Assembly (NCBI GenBank): GCA_023480885.1
Contig: JAMCWX010000027.1
Coordinates: 1-42,072, forward strand
Length of the DNA: 42,072 bases
Direction of reading: 5' to 3'
From: Chloroflexota bacterium
Lineage (GTDB): Bacteria; Chloroflexota; UBA6077; FW602-bin22; JACPRP01
Shown here piece by piece: positions 16,502 through 24,809 of the stretch. The notes beneath the pieces were generated by a model. It was given only the letters and a program-made list of their open reading frames with translations, did no database searches and had not been told where the DNA came from. The position numbers were made by a program, and so were the translations under genes. Within the stretch, counting starts at the first letter, position 1. Each line of letters opens with the position of its first letter.

Positions 16502-17686
16502 ATGGCCATTATAATCGACGAGGCTACCCTGGTCACCCCCGAGAGGGTTCTGATCGCTCCCTTGAGAATCCTGAATGCGCTGGTCGACCAGATAGGTGGC
16601 TGGCTGAGACCCGATCAGGGCGATATCCTGCTCCGCCTCCCAGGACACCTCATCTTTCCAGGCCTCATCAACGCTCACGACCACCTCGAATGTAATCTCT
16701 TCCCGCGGCTTGGCAACAGAACGTATAGCAATGCTTACGAATGGGGCAAGGAAACCTTTTCGCGACAGCGCGAACCTGTTATCGACGCTATCCTCCGCGT
16801 CCCCATGCACAAACGGCTGCTTTGGGGCGGCTACAAGAACCTCCTCTCTGGCGTCACGACCGTCGCGCACCACGGCATCTACGTCGCGCGCACGCTGGAT
16901 CATGGCTTCCCCGTCAGGGTGCTGCGTGATTATGGTTGGAGCCATTCCCTTGGCCTCGGCGAGAACGTCAGGCGTGCCTATCTGAGGACCATCCCAGATC
17001 ATCCCTTCCTCATTCATCTGGCCGAAGGCGTTGACGATGTAGTTGCAAAGGAGCTGCGACTTCTCGACATGATGGGCGCGATGCGCTCTAACACCGTCGT
17101 AGTACACGGCCTGGGCTTGAGTAACTCTGACATAGCGCTATTGTCGCGTCGCGTTAGCGGACTCATCTGGTGCCCCAGTTCCAACCTCTTTCTCTTCGGC
17201 AAGACCCTGGACATCGGCCGGGTGAAAAGACAGATAAAGGTCGCTCTGGGCACGGATGCCACGATGACTGGCGTCCCCAATATGCTGTCCGAGCTTAGAG
17301 CGGCAACTGAAATAGGCGCTTTATCTGCTTACGAAGTCCTCAAGATGGTTACCTCCTCCGCCGCCGAGATACTCCGGATAGCTGGACTGACCGGTAGAAT
17401 GCGTGAGGGACTGGCCGCAGACCTGCTCGTCATCAGGGAAAATGCTGCCTCTTCCCCGCATCAGAGGCTCCTCGATATTAATCGAGAGGATATACGACTG
17501 GTCTTCCGCGCTGGAGTCCCGTGTTTCGGAGATGAGGATTTCCAGGACCTTTTCGAGTTCTGTGGCGTCGATTTCGAGCGCATCCAGGTTGGAGACACGG
17601 ACAAGTTGATCGTCAGAGGGCTCAACGAGTTGGTAGAAACGGTAAGCGACATGCTCGGCGGCGCATTACCGCAACGTCTGATCTAA
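16502..17686 (+). CDS. Amidohydrolase-family metal-dependent hydrolase
   Basis: A 394-residue TIM-barrel amidohydrolase. Metal-binding residues are visible in order: H59 and H61 in GLINAHDHLE, the SGVTTVAHHG segment, HLAEG, VVHGLGL, and the aspartate in ALGTDATMTG. The C-terminal part with GMREGLAADLLVI is the typical second half of the beta-sandwich. The pattern fits the chlorohydrolase/guanine deaminase/S-adenosylhomocysteine deaminase group, but the N-terminal beta-sandwich is shorter than usual. The substrate is unknown. The nearest ribosome-binding site, AAGGGG at 16489-16494, is weak. The 298 bp upstream are AT-rich and hold no recognisable gene; the gene stands alone between minus-strand neighbours. 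Confidence 0.85.
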   Translation: MAIIIDEATLVTPERVLIAPLRILNALVDQIGGWLRPDQGDILLRLPGHLIFPGLINAHDHLECNLFPRLGNRTYSNAYEWGKETFSRQREPVIDAILRVPMHKRLLWGGYKNLLSGVTTVAHHGIYVARTLDHGFPVRVLRDYGWSHSLGLGENVRRAYLRTIPDHPFLIHLAEGVDDVVAKELRLLDMMGAMRSNTVVVHGLGLSNSDIALLSRRVSGLIWCPSSNLFLFGKTLDIGRVKRQIKVALGTDATMTGVPNMLSELRAATEIGALSAYEVLKMVTSSAAEILRIAGLTGRMREGLAADLLVIRENAASSPHQRLLDINREDIRLVFRAGVPCFGDEDFQDLFEFCGVDFERIQVGDTDKLIVRGLNELVETVSDMLGGALPQRLI

Positions 17687-17749
17687 TTAGCCCCTTGTTC
17701 GAAACCGTCCAACGCTCCCTCCCCTGCTCCGGGGCGGACAGGGCTCGCC

Positions 17750-17773
17750 GGGCGCGATTTATAGCGCCCCTAC
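17750..17773 (-). repeat. GTAGGGGCG-family palindromic repeat, copy 2
   Basis: Read on the minus strand it is GTAGGGGCGCTAT followed by AAATCGCGCCC, an inverted copy of the repeat at 1514. It lies 50 bp upstream of copy 3 and in opposite orientation to it. Confidence 0.65.
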
Positions 17774-17825
17774 ACCAGGCATGGTCATTCCAGTTATCGC
17801 ATTTCTTGTCATATCTGTTGTATCT

Positions 17826-17849
17826 GTAGGGGCGCAATTCATTGCGCCC
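17826..17849 (+). repeat. GTAGGGGCG-family palindromic repeat, copy 3
   Basis: GTAGGGGCGCAATTCATTGCGCCC, differing from copy 1 at one base. It marks the 5' edge of the broken methylase fragment. Confidence 0.75.
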
Positions 17850-17866
17850 AGGGCGTCGGAACTGCC

Positions 17867-18091
17867 GAAAACTTTCCCATTAATCTAGTCTTCACCATCG
17901 ACGCGAAGTGCATCCTGGTGAGCTACAGCACCGACGGCATCATTCCAATGGAAAGCCTGGTTGCTGTGCTCAACGAGCGCGGCCGCGTGGCTCACGTGAG
18001 CCAGCGCTACAAACGCTATCGCGTCAGCAGCCAGCGTTACTCCCCTCGCTCTCATAGCCTCGAATACGTCATGGTCGTCGACTGCTGCTAG
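17867..18091 (+). pseudogene. 3' remnant of a D12-class DNA adenine methylase
   Basis: Translated forward from about 17867, this stretch ends with ILVSYSTDGIIPMESL, then VLNERGRVAHVSQRYKRY, RVSSQRYSPRSH and SLEYVMVVDCC before a TAG at 18089-18091. I recognise this as the C-terminal region of D12-class N6-adenine DNA methyltransferases, which have an S-Y-S-T-D-G motif followed by a Y-K-R-Y-R-V segment. About three quarters of the protein, including the cofactor-binding and DPPY motifs, is missing, and a palindromic repeat pair occupies the place where it should continue. There is no start codon with a ribosome-binding site. It is a decayed gene, convergent with the next gene and overlapping its stop. 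Confidence 0.7.
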
Positions 18092-19971
18092 TCCATAAAC
18101 TCCCTGTGCCACAGCTCCAGCGTCAGAATCACTCCAAGTTGATTGGCTCCCCAGCGCCGACCCGCCATCTGCCCTTCCACGAGGTCTTGAAGGTAATTCG
18201 GGTTGAAATAACCCCTGTCGAGGGTGCGCTTATCCAGGACGATGTCGCGCACGAAGTCGCCCAGACGGTTTCTGATCGACTCGTCGTAATCGACGTAATA
18301 GGAATAATGATACGCTGGGAGCCGCAGCCTGCGGATGCCCCTCGCCGCGATCAACTGGTTGTACAGGCCGCTCAGCCTCACGCGCATCAGGCTGGAGTCT
18401 AGCGGCAGGCCGGTCACTGCTTCGGGAATCCTCCCCAACTCCGGGTTGTTCTGGCTGATGATGTAACGATGAATCAAGGAAAACGGCGTCTTTCGCTGCA
18501 GGCTGAGAGGTATTCGGGAGAAGGCGTCGATGAAATCGTAGTCGGCGAATGGCGCTCTCCATTCAAGTTGGGTGTTGATGAACGTCAGCCCAAAGATATT
18601 CCAGCGGTGCGAGCGCTCCCATAGGAAGAAATGCTGCAGCCTGTCCCACGCGCAGGGGAAATTGCGCGTAGCCTCGACCACTTTCCTGAACGAGTCGTGA
18701 GCCAGGCCTTTTGTCCTGGCGTAGTATTCTGGCGCAAGCAGGCTCTGCTGTTGCTCTGGAGTGAAGACGCGGGCGTCGAAGTTGAAAACGTGAGTTTCCA
18801 TTCCCGCGTGGTCGTTCCACTCGAAGGGAAGCTTTGGCGACCCTTTGGCTGTGCGATCCTCGAACATCGCCCCGCGAGGGAACTCGCCACCCCAGCCGCT
18901 GATCAGCACGTCGGCGTGCTGCTTCATAAAGCTGACTGGCGCGATGCCGTGACACTGTGTGGCCGAAAGCATCCCCTCTGTCACTCTTACACTTTCGCCA
19001 GCGTAATCCTTTAGAATGTCGGGACCGAAATTATACGAATTGAGCTTGCGCCCAATTGCCTTTGCCACCTGGCGAGATAGTTTGACGTCGGTGGCGTGTT
19101 CCAGGCCGTAGAAATTAACGCACGCGATTTCGACGTCGGCGTCGATGGCAGACAGAATCGCGCGCGAATCCATGCCCCCGCTCAAAGGCAGGCCCAGTCT
19201 ATAGCCGCCTGCCAGACGCTTCTTCACGGCGCGGTTGAAGAGGATTCTGGCTTCTTCCAGGAAATCCGACTCGTTTCCATCGAATCGCCCATTGCCATAG
19301 GACAGGTAGCCGGTGGGGAACCAGTAAGTTCTGGCGCTGAGCGCGCCATTCTGGAAGACGAGAACGGAAGACGGCGACAGGGCGTAAATGTCCTTGACCA
19401 TCGTCTTGTCGCCGAGAATGTAGCCGAAGGAGAGAATCTCGGCGATGGCGGTGTCGTTTGCCTCTCTCTTGAAAGCGGGGTCAGCTAAGATCGCCTTGCA
19501 CTCGCTTCCGAACAGAAGCTTGCCCCCCAGTAGCGCGTAGTACACCGGTCGCAAACCGAACCTGTCGTTGGCGATGACGAGCTTGCGCTGCCTTCGATCC
19601 CAAATCGCTACGACAAACGATCCTTCCAGATGGTTGGCGAAGTCCTCTCCCCAGCACTCATACGCTTTGAGCGCAAGCATCAGGTGGCCGTTAGAAGGCG
19701 CCTTTTCTCCCGCGCCCTCGATCTCCCGCCTGAGTCTCGATTCCGCGTATAGCTCGCCGTCCATGAATGCGGCCAGGGAGCCGTCCTGGCTGAATGCCGG
19801 CTGCTTTTGCGGACAGAAGATGCCCAGATGCACGCGCCCGATTGCCGCTGTTTCGTCGTCGACGAAGTCGTCGACTTTGTACCATTCCTTCGACCGCATC
19901 GCCCCCGCCATTTTAGATAGCAGGCCGCCTGCGTCACCATCACACCCGATAACTCCAACTAACCCAGGCAC
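18088..19971 (-). CDS. Asparagine synthetase-like protein lacking the glutaminase cysteine
   Basis: A 627-residue protein with the two-domain plan of AsnB. Residues 1-200 are a class II glutamine amidotransferase fold (DRFGLRPVYY, GKLLFGSECKAIL), and residues 235-560 are the ATP-pyrophosphatase synthetase domain with LPLSGGMDSRAIL at 261-273. The chain starts Met-Pro-Gly, not Met-Cys-Gly, so the catalytic N-terminal cysteine is absent and glutamine hydrolysis is not expected. Relatives of this kind include beta-lactam synthetases and lasso-peptide cyclases, and many are found in polysaccharide clusters. It could be an ammonia-dependent amidotransferase or an amide-forming enzyme. The GTG start has AAAGGAG eight bases upstream. 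It follows a GT2 gene by 22 bp, so the two are co-transcribed. Confidence 0.85.
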   Translation of the reverse strand: MPGLVGVIGCDGDAGGLLSKMAGAMRSKEWYKVDDFVDDETAAIGRVHLGIFCPQKQPAFSQDGSLAAFMDGELYAESRLRREIEGAGEKAPSNGHLMLALKAYECWGEDFANHLEGSFVVAIWDRRQRKLVIANDRFGLRPVYYALLGGKLLFGSECKAILADPAFKREANDTAIAEILSFGYILGDKTMVKDIYALSPSSVLVFQNGALSARTYWFPTGYLSYGNGRFDGNESDFLEEARILFNRAVKKRLAGGYRLGLPLSGGMDSRAILSAIDADVEIACVNFYGLEHATDVKLSRQVAKAIGRKLNSYNFGPDILKDYAGESVRVTEGMLSATQCHGIAPVSFMKQHADVLISGWGGEFPRGAMFEDRTAKGSPKLPFEWNDHAGMETHVFNFDARVFTPEQQQSLLAPEYYARTKGLAHDSFRKVVEATRNFPCAWDRLQHFFLWERSHRWNIFGLTFINTQLEWRAPFADYDFIDAFSRIPLSLQRKTPFSLIHRYIISQNNPELGRIPEAVTGLPLDSSLMRVRLSGLYNQLIAARGIRRLRLPAYHYSYYVDYDESIRNRLGDFVRDIVLDKRTLDRGYFNPNYLQDLVEGQMAGRRWGANQLGVILTLELWHREFMD

Positions 19972-19993
19972 CGTACTTGCTCCTTTCTACAAA

Positions 19994-20899
19994 TTACTTG
20001 CAAAGGGCGGCGGTTGCCTCCACTCTTGCAAGCTGGCGGTACCACAAGAAACACCTAACAGTCCACGGCAGCATAATTCGAAGCTCTGAGAGGAAGAATC
20101 GCATCTGATAGCGGCTTCGCCTGGATATCGCTTCCATCAGACAGCGGCCGAGGAACTTCGAGTAATACCACGTAGGCATTGCATCGCCCCTGGCGAGGTG
20201 CTTGCCAATGAAAGCCGAGTTGCCAATTCGATAGTCGTCGAGCCTCTTCTGTATCTCTACCCACGACCGCCACTGCTTGTGGTGGCAGATGAGTTGGGGC
20301 GTGTACAGAGTGCGCTCGCACGAACGGAGAAGCCGGTAAAAGTATTCGTTGTCCTCTACCGCCTTGAAAATCGCGCCAGGACCGAGGTTCTCGTCGTAAA
20401 GGCCAGCGCGGGCTATAAGCGCTCTGCGAAAGGCGATGTTAGCCCCTGCTGCGTAGCCGTATGGATTCCGCCGGTTGACGTGCAGAACGCGCTTCTGCGA
20501 AACGCTGACGCCAATGGTTGCGGCGTCCTCGTTTGCGTGACGAGGCAGGACCGCGCCGCATATCACCCCCAGCTCGGGATCGCTCTCGAACTCCTCGATC
20601 ACCATCTCCGCCCACCCCCTCATGACGAAGCAGTCGTCGTCCATGATCGCGATGATGTCGGAACTGGAGCCCTCGATCGCCAGATTGATGGCGCGGCTCT
20701 TGCCAGGCTTGTCGACGTGGTGATACCTCAGCCGCCTGTCGTCGACCTTCTTCAGCAACTCCTCCGTCTGACCGTCACTGCTCTGGTCCATCATGTCCAC
20801 CGTGAGACCCGCGTACCCACTATCGAGCAGCGCCTCCACGCACTCCAGAGCCTCTTCCGGTCGGTTATGCGTCGGCACGATTACGACTATCGTTAACAA
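19994..20899 (-). CDS. Family 2 glycosyltransferase
   Basis: A 301-residue GT-A enzyme: IVVIVPTHNRPEEALECVEAL at the N-terminus, VDMMDQSSDG, the KPGKSRAINLAIE nucleotide-sugar region, IAIMDDDCFV as the metal-binding motif, and GAIFKAVEDNEYFYRLLR as the acceptor-side ED motif. No membrane segment is convincing. It probably adds a sugar to a surface glycan or lipid carrier. The start is TTG at 20899 with GGGGAG nine bases upstream. It lies between the membrane glycosyltransferase upstream and the asparagine synthetase-like gene downstream, on the same strand. Confidence 0.87.
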   Translation of the reverse strand: MLTIVVIVPTHNRPEEALECVEALLDSGYAGLTVDMMDQSSDGQTEELLKKVDDRRLRYHHVDKPGKSRAINLAIEGSSSDIIAIMDDDCFVMRGWAEMVIEEFESDPELGVICGAVLPRHANEDAATIGVSVSQKRVLHVNRRNPYGYAAGANIAFRRALIARAGLYDENLGPGAIFKAVEDNEYFYRLLRSCERTLYTPQLICHHKQWRSWVEIQKRLDDYRIGNSAFIGKHLARGDAMPTWYYSKFLGRCLMEAISRRSRYQMRFFLSELRIMLPWTVRCFLWYRQLARVEATAALCK

Positions 20900-20937
20900 C
20901 GGACCTGTCTCCCCAAACCGTGGCGTCTTGCGAAAAC

Positions 20938-21033
20938 GTAGGGGCGAACCCTGTTGTCGTCTATGCGCTCACCGACCCAGTTCATCTGACTCCAGTGGAT
21001 TAGAAAACGTAGGGGCGAACCTCGTGTTCGCCC
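20938..21033 (+). repeat. GTAGGGGCG-family repeats, two copies
   Basis: GTAGGGGCGAACC appears at 20938-20950 and again at 21009-21021, each preceded by AAAAC. The second copy continues as a hairpin, GGGCGAAC..GTTCGCCC (21014-21033); the first lacks the closing arm. Confidence 0.65.
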
Positions 21034-21041
21034 TCGTGGCT

Positions 21042-22850
21042 CTACGTTCGATCCCATGCCTCGGCGTAATTCCTGTCGTCCACGTCCTTCAGGCCCGGTG
21101 TGCTGTTCACCGCCGGCGGCCAGAGCGCGTAAACGACGAACTTCCCTGCTCGCGTCTGCTCGGTTCGTAACGGCACCAGCCCTTTCGGCGCACGCTTCTC
21201 GTCGAGCAAGAAGGATAGCTGCGGACGAGTGACTGTTACAGACCACTCGTCAACCACCAGGTAGCTGACAGAATGCGCGCGAGCATAGGCCATTACCTGG
21301 TCATACTCCGCGTTGGGGAACGGCGCCCATTTGGTGCCCGCGTAGAAGGCGAAGTTGCCGTCTCGCGACATCATCACCGCGTTTGCCGGCAACTCGCTCC
21401 TGAGCGAGAGCGCCACTCCCTTGCCCGCGAGGTCTTCGGCCAGCCAGGTCTGATGGCTCTTGATGGAGGCAGAATACACCGCGAGGAAATAAATGATGAC
21501 TGCCCCTGCGATCGCTGCCATAACGACAGGCATCGATCCTCGTGTCGGTTCTGTCCTGCTCGTGGGAAGTAGCGTCGACGTCGTGCGCCGCAGCCACGTT
21601 TGCAGATCTACCAGGCCGGCCGCGGTCCAGATGAACACGGCGGGGAACATCAGCGCCAGGAACCTGATCGTGGGGTACATCAGCAAAGTCGGAAGGACGG
21701 CGAGGATGACGCTGCCGACGAGCACGCTTTCGCCCAACAAGCGAGATCGATTCCACGCGCGGCCGAACAATCCCAGCGCCACAAGGGCAATCAGGAATAT
21801 TGGCGCGATCTTGTGATCCAGAACGAGCGTCTCCAGGCGGAAAACATTTTGCGTTAGATGCCCGATCGACCGCCGCGGATTGCCCACGATTTCGTCGACC
21901 AGGCTGTGGTCGAATTTCTCCGGCGACTCGTATATGACCGCGCGTCCGGATTTGTCCAGGCCCCACGTGAGCTTGTCGAAAGTCGCCAGATCCCCCTCGG
22001 CCAGGGAGCGATTCTGTACGTAGGCGATCCAGGGTTTGCCGCTGATCATCAACTGGCCTGTGTGCTGATATAGATAGAATACGTAGGGCAGCGCGAATAC
22101 GGCAAAGGACAGCGTGAGCGTGCCAAGGGCAACCCAATTGGTTTTGTCGAAAACCTGGCGTCTGATGATCGCCACGACCGCCACGATTGCCAGGCCGAAG
22201 ACCAGCAACTCAATTCCTTCCGATCTATCGAGGTACGATAAGCCGAATAGCGCGCCACAGGCCGCGTAAGCCCTCCATCGGCTCTCCTGCAAGCCCAGGA
22301 GCAGGGCGTAAAGCCCGCTGAACGCGAGGAAGACGTACAGCGGCTCGGATAGTCCACCTTCATAAAAAATATAAACAGTTAGCGCTGGATGAACGGCGGC
22401 TAGAACGCCCGCCAACGCCGCTTCCAGCGTGCCTAAGATTCGCCTCGCCATCAGATAAACAGGGACGACCAGAAGGCCGCCAAAGATGATGAATGCTATC
22501 TTGCTGGCCTCTTCGAGCGCGCCTGTCACGAAGTAGATGGCGGCTATGACGACAGGGAAAAGGGGATTGTAATGAAGCTCCGGCATGCCCATCAACGCGA
22601 ATCCATTGCCCCTGGCGATGCTCTGCCCCAGCCAGAGGTAGGCGCTTTCATCACCCTTCACCACGTATGGCAGAGTGGACAGGTAGATGCGCACCACCCC
22701 AGCCAGGCCCGTCAACGCCGCCACGACGATCAACTCGCGCCAGCCGAACCCGGATATCTTACGACCTTCCTCGCTCTCAAACTGACTTCGCGCTTCTCTT
22801 GCTTCTACAATGCTCGCCCGATTCTCCTCTTGAATAGTCGCCATTGCCAT
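21042..22850 (-). CDS. Membrane glycosyltransferase of the PMT/ArnT (GT39/GT83) type
   Basis: A 602-residue protein with about ten to twelve transmembrane helices. The first luminal loop after helix 1 contains LPYVVKGDESAYLWLGQSIARGNGF, in which the acidic pair D-E is the catalytic region in protein mannosyltransferase and ArnT-type GT-C enzymes. The second half of the long loop (ISGKPWIAYVQNRSLAEGD) and a soluble C-terminal domain of about 130 residues follow. These enzymes use polyprenyl-phosphate sugars and act on the outer face of the membrane. It could modify lipid, glycan or protein. The ATG at 22850 overlaps its AGGGA site; the ATG at 22844 is six bases from it and may be the real start. 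Confidence 0.83.
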   Translation of the reverse strand: MAMATIQEENRASIVEAREARSQFESEEGRKISGFGWRELIVVAALTGLAGVVRIYLSTLPYVVKGDESAYLWLGQSIARGNGFALMGMPELHYNPLFPVVIAAIYFVTGALEEASKIAFIIFGGLLVVPVYLMARRILGTLEAALAGVLAAVHPALTVYIFYEGGLSEPLYVFLAFSGLYALLLGLQESRWRAYAACGALFGLSYLDRSEGIELLVFGLAIVAVVAIIRRQVFDKTNWVALGTLTLSFAVFALPYVFYLYQHTGQLMISGKPWIAYVQNRSLAEGDLATFDKLTWGLDKSGRAVIYESPEKFDHSLVDEIVGNPRRSIGHLTQNVFRLETLVLDHKIAPIFLIALVALGLFGRAWNRSRLLGESVLVGSVILAVLPTLLMYPTIRFLALMFPAVFIWTAAGLVDLQTWLRRTTSTLLPTSRTEPTRGSMPVVMAAIAGAVIIYFLAVYSASIKSHQTWLAEDLAGKGVALSLRSELPANAVMMSRDGNFAFYAGTKWAPFPNAEYDQVMAYARAHSVSYLVVDEWSVTVTRPQLSFLLDEKRAPKGLVPLRTEQTRAGKFVVYALWPPAVNSTPGLKDVDDRNYAEAWDRT

Positions 22851-22879
22851 TCCCTAACTACCTCAGTCTCAATGCGGTT

Positions 22880-22912
22880 CCCTCTCCATCTGGGAGAGGG
22901 TTAGGGTGAGGG
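22880..22912 (+). repeat. CCCTCTCC-family dispersed repeat, copy B
   Basis: CCCTCTCCATCTGGGAGAGG followed by GTTAGGGTGAGGG, differing from the copy at 8885 by one base in the core. It lies between divergent genes. Confidence 0.85.
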
Positions 22913-23033
22913 CGCTTGCCTTCTCAAAGTACAACCTCTCCTCATCCTATCCCCCATTTATAAAAACATGCTAAACGTCACTAGCCCCCATCAATTACAA
23001 AACTGTTACTGGACCTGGTAGGAGGCAAGCCGC

Positions 23034-23062
23034 TTGACTAGCCTGGAGGGCTCGCTTAAGAT
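23034..23062 (+). promoter_or_regulatory. Sigma-70-type promoter for the radical SAM gene
   Basis: TTGACT at 23034-23039 and TAAGAT at 23057-23062 are spaced by 17 bp, placing the start of transcription near 23069, about 30 bases before the GTG of the downstream gene. Confidence 0.55.
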
Positions 23063-23098
23063 GGAATCAGCGTTACCAATTTGCTGTAGGGGGCTCAC

Positions 23099-24556
23099 GT
23101 GAAGGTTTGTTTCGTATATCCTGACATTGAAGGGACAGAGCGGTACGGCGCGAAAAAGTTCTACCAGGGCATAGGCTATCTATCCAGCGTTCTCAAGAAA
23201 GCTGGTCACGTTACTTCGCTGATCTATCTTCAGTCTGAGATACGCAGGACCGCTTTCCTCGACGAGATACACAATGCCTCGCCAGGACTGGTGGCTTTCT
23301 CTGCCACGACGAACCAGTTCCCCTTCGTCAGTCGCTTCGCCGCTTTCATAAAGCAAGAGACGCCGTCCGTGCCCGTTATCTGCGGCGGTGCCCACGCTAC
23401 GCTCGCTCCCGAGCGCGTCATAGAAGACGAGGCCGTCGACATGCTTTGCGTGGGGGAAGGCGAGTTCGCGCTGCTAGAGCTGGTCGATAGACTCGAACGC
23501 GGCGACGACGTCACAAGCATTTGCAACCTGTGGTTCAAGCGCGACGGCCAGGTCATCAGAAACCCATCGCGCCCTCTCATTCAGGACTTCGATGAATTGC
23601 CATTTCCTGACCGAGGGCTGTTCGGTTTTCACGACATCCTCAAGGCTAACGGTGGCTGGGTGGACGTGATGGCTGGCCGGGGCTGTCCTTACGAGTGTTC
23701 TTACTGTTGTAATCCCAGCTTGAAGAGGACATTTCACGGACTCGGCAAATACGTCAGGTTCCGCGGTGTCGAGAACTTACTGGCCGAGATTCGACAGTTG
23801 ACCGCCGACTATCAAGTGAGAGTCCTTAACTTTCAGGACGACGTGTTCACGCTAAATCGAAGTTGGACCAGGGAGTTCTGCGATGCCTACGCCAGATCGT
23901 TCTCGATTCCGTTCTGGGTCAACACGCGCGTGGAGCGCGTGCTCGACGAGGACGTAGTCGAGTCACTGGCAAAGGCGGGCTGCCAGGGCGTGCGCATCGG
24001 CATCGAGTCCGGCAGCGAGACGCTGCGCAGAGAAATACTCAAGAGGAGCATGTCTAACGCGACAATCCTCCAGGCATTCCGCCTGTTGCGCAAGCACGGC
24101 CTTCAAACCTACACGTGCAACATGATCGGCATCCCCGGCGAGACGCCCAGAATGATGCAGGAAACCGTCGATTTCAACCGCCAGCTATCGCCAGATGCCT
24201 TCCAGTTTTCCGTCTTCTACCCCTATCCAATGACCCAGCTTCACGACATTTGCGTCGAAAATGGCTACTATCAAGACGGCGAGTACCTGTCCAGCTACTA
24301 CTCATCCAGTTCGCTGTTGAAGATGCCCGAACTGTCTCAGGATGACATAAGCCGAGGCTACGATCGCTTTGTCGATTTGCAGTGGGAACTGGATCTCAAG
24401 AAGCGCAACCCGCTCAAGCACCGCCTTTACACCTTACTCCGCCTGCTTTACGGTAACGACACTCCTCGGCTCAGAGCCCACCTCCGATCCCTGGCCAACG
24501 CGCGGCGGCTCGTGACCAGAAAAGGCCAACACGCTGCCGTCAGAAGAACCACCTAG
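23099..24556 (+). CDS. B12-binding-domain radical SAM protein
   Basis: A 485-residue protein with an N-terminal cobalamin-binding-type Rossmann domain (residues 1-140: VCFVYPDIEG, LVAFSATTNQF, VICGGAHATLAPE, VGEGEFALLELVD) and a radical SAM core with C196, C200 and C203 in GRGCPYECSYC. The usual downstream motifs are present, including RIGIESGSE and GIPGETPRMMQETV. The N-terminal domain lacks the DxHxxG motif for base-off cobalamin, as is normal for this family. Members methylate or rearrange unactivated carbons, for example in hopanoid and surface lipid formation. No specific substrate is evident. GTG with AGGGGG upstream; a promoter precedes it. Confidence 0.88.
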   Translation: MKVCFVYPDIEGTERYGAKKFYQGIGYLSSVLKKAGHVTSLIYLQSEIRRTAFLDEIHNASPGLVAFSATTNQFPFVSRFAAFIKQETPSVPVICGGAHATLAPERVIEDEAVDMLCVGEGEFALLELVDRLERGDDVTSICNLWFKRDGQVIRNPSRPLIQDFDELPFPDRGLFGFHDILKANGGWVDVMAGRGCPYECSYCCNPSLKRTFHGLGKYVRFRGVENLLAEIRQLTADYQVRVLNFQDDVFTLNRSWTREFCDAYARSFSIPFWVNTRVERVLDEDVVESLAKAGCQGVRIGIESGSETLRREILKRSMSNATILQAFRLLRKHGLQTYTCNMIGIPGETPRMMQETVDFNRQLSPDAFQFSVFYPYPMTQLHDICVENGYYQDGEYLSSYYSSSSLLKMPELSQDDISRGYDRFVDLQWELDLKKRNPLKHRLYTLLRLLYGNDTPRLRAHLRSLANARRLVTRKGQHAAVRRTT

Positions 24557-24614
24557 TCAACTGTCCCGTTTTGTGATATTGTTGAGCCACCTACATCACA
24601 TTGCGAAAAGACTT

Positions 24615-24749
24615 GGCGGCCATCGCCTATCTGTAGGGGAGTCCGCCTTACAGTGTTTTCCTATTGTGTATGGCTATTGGCCAAACCGACGAAAGGCACG
24701 CCCTTGCCTGGTAGCCAATAGCAATCGAAAACCGCTATAGGCGTTCGCC
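24615..24749 (+). promoter_or_regulatory. Structured 5' leader of the molybdopterin oxidoreductase gene, possible cis-regulatory RNA
   Basis: Nested inverted repeats are visible. An outer stem pairs CGCCTAT (24624-24630) with ATAGGCG (24737-24743), extended loosely outward by GGCG/CGCC. Inside are a hairpin CTGTA (24631-24635) with TACAG (24650-24654), and a hairpin GCTATTGGC (24673-24681) with GCCAATAGC (24714-24722), the latter enclosing a small AGGCA/TGCCT stem. The three helices meet as a three-way junction, about 60 nt upstream of the Shine-Dalgarno site. I do not recognise it as a known riboswitch. It could instead be a mobile palindromic element. Confidence 0.4.
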
Positions 24750-24809
24750 ATCGTCGCCTGGGTTGGGCCAATCTTGACGCAAAATCCTGTAAATCAAGGA
24801 GGTACTGCT

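Noticed and set aside
17885-18112. Minus-strand 75-codon frame
   Set aside because: It is antisense to the methylase fragment, whose plus-strand translation gives a recognisable conserved domain end.
24665-24725. Resemblance of part of the leader (CAAACC..GAAAGG..ACGC) to the c-di-GMP-I riboswitch core
   Set aside because: The conserved GACGCAAAGCC and the second half of the aptamer do not match; only short fragments agree, so no class is claimed.
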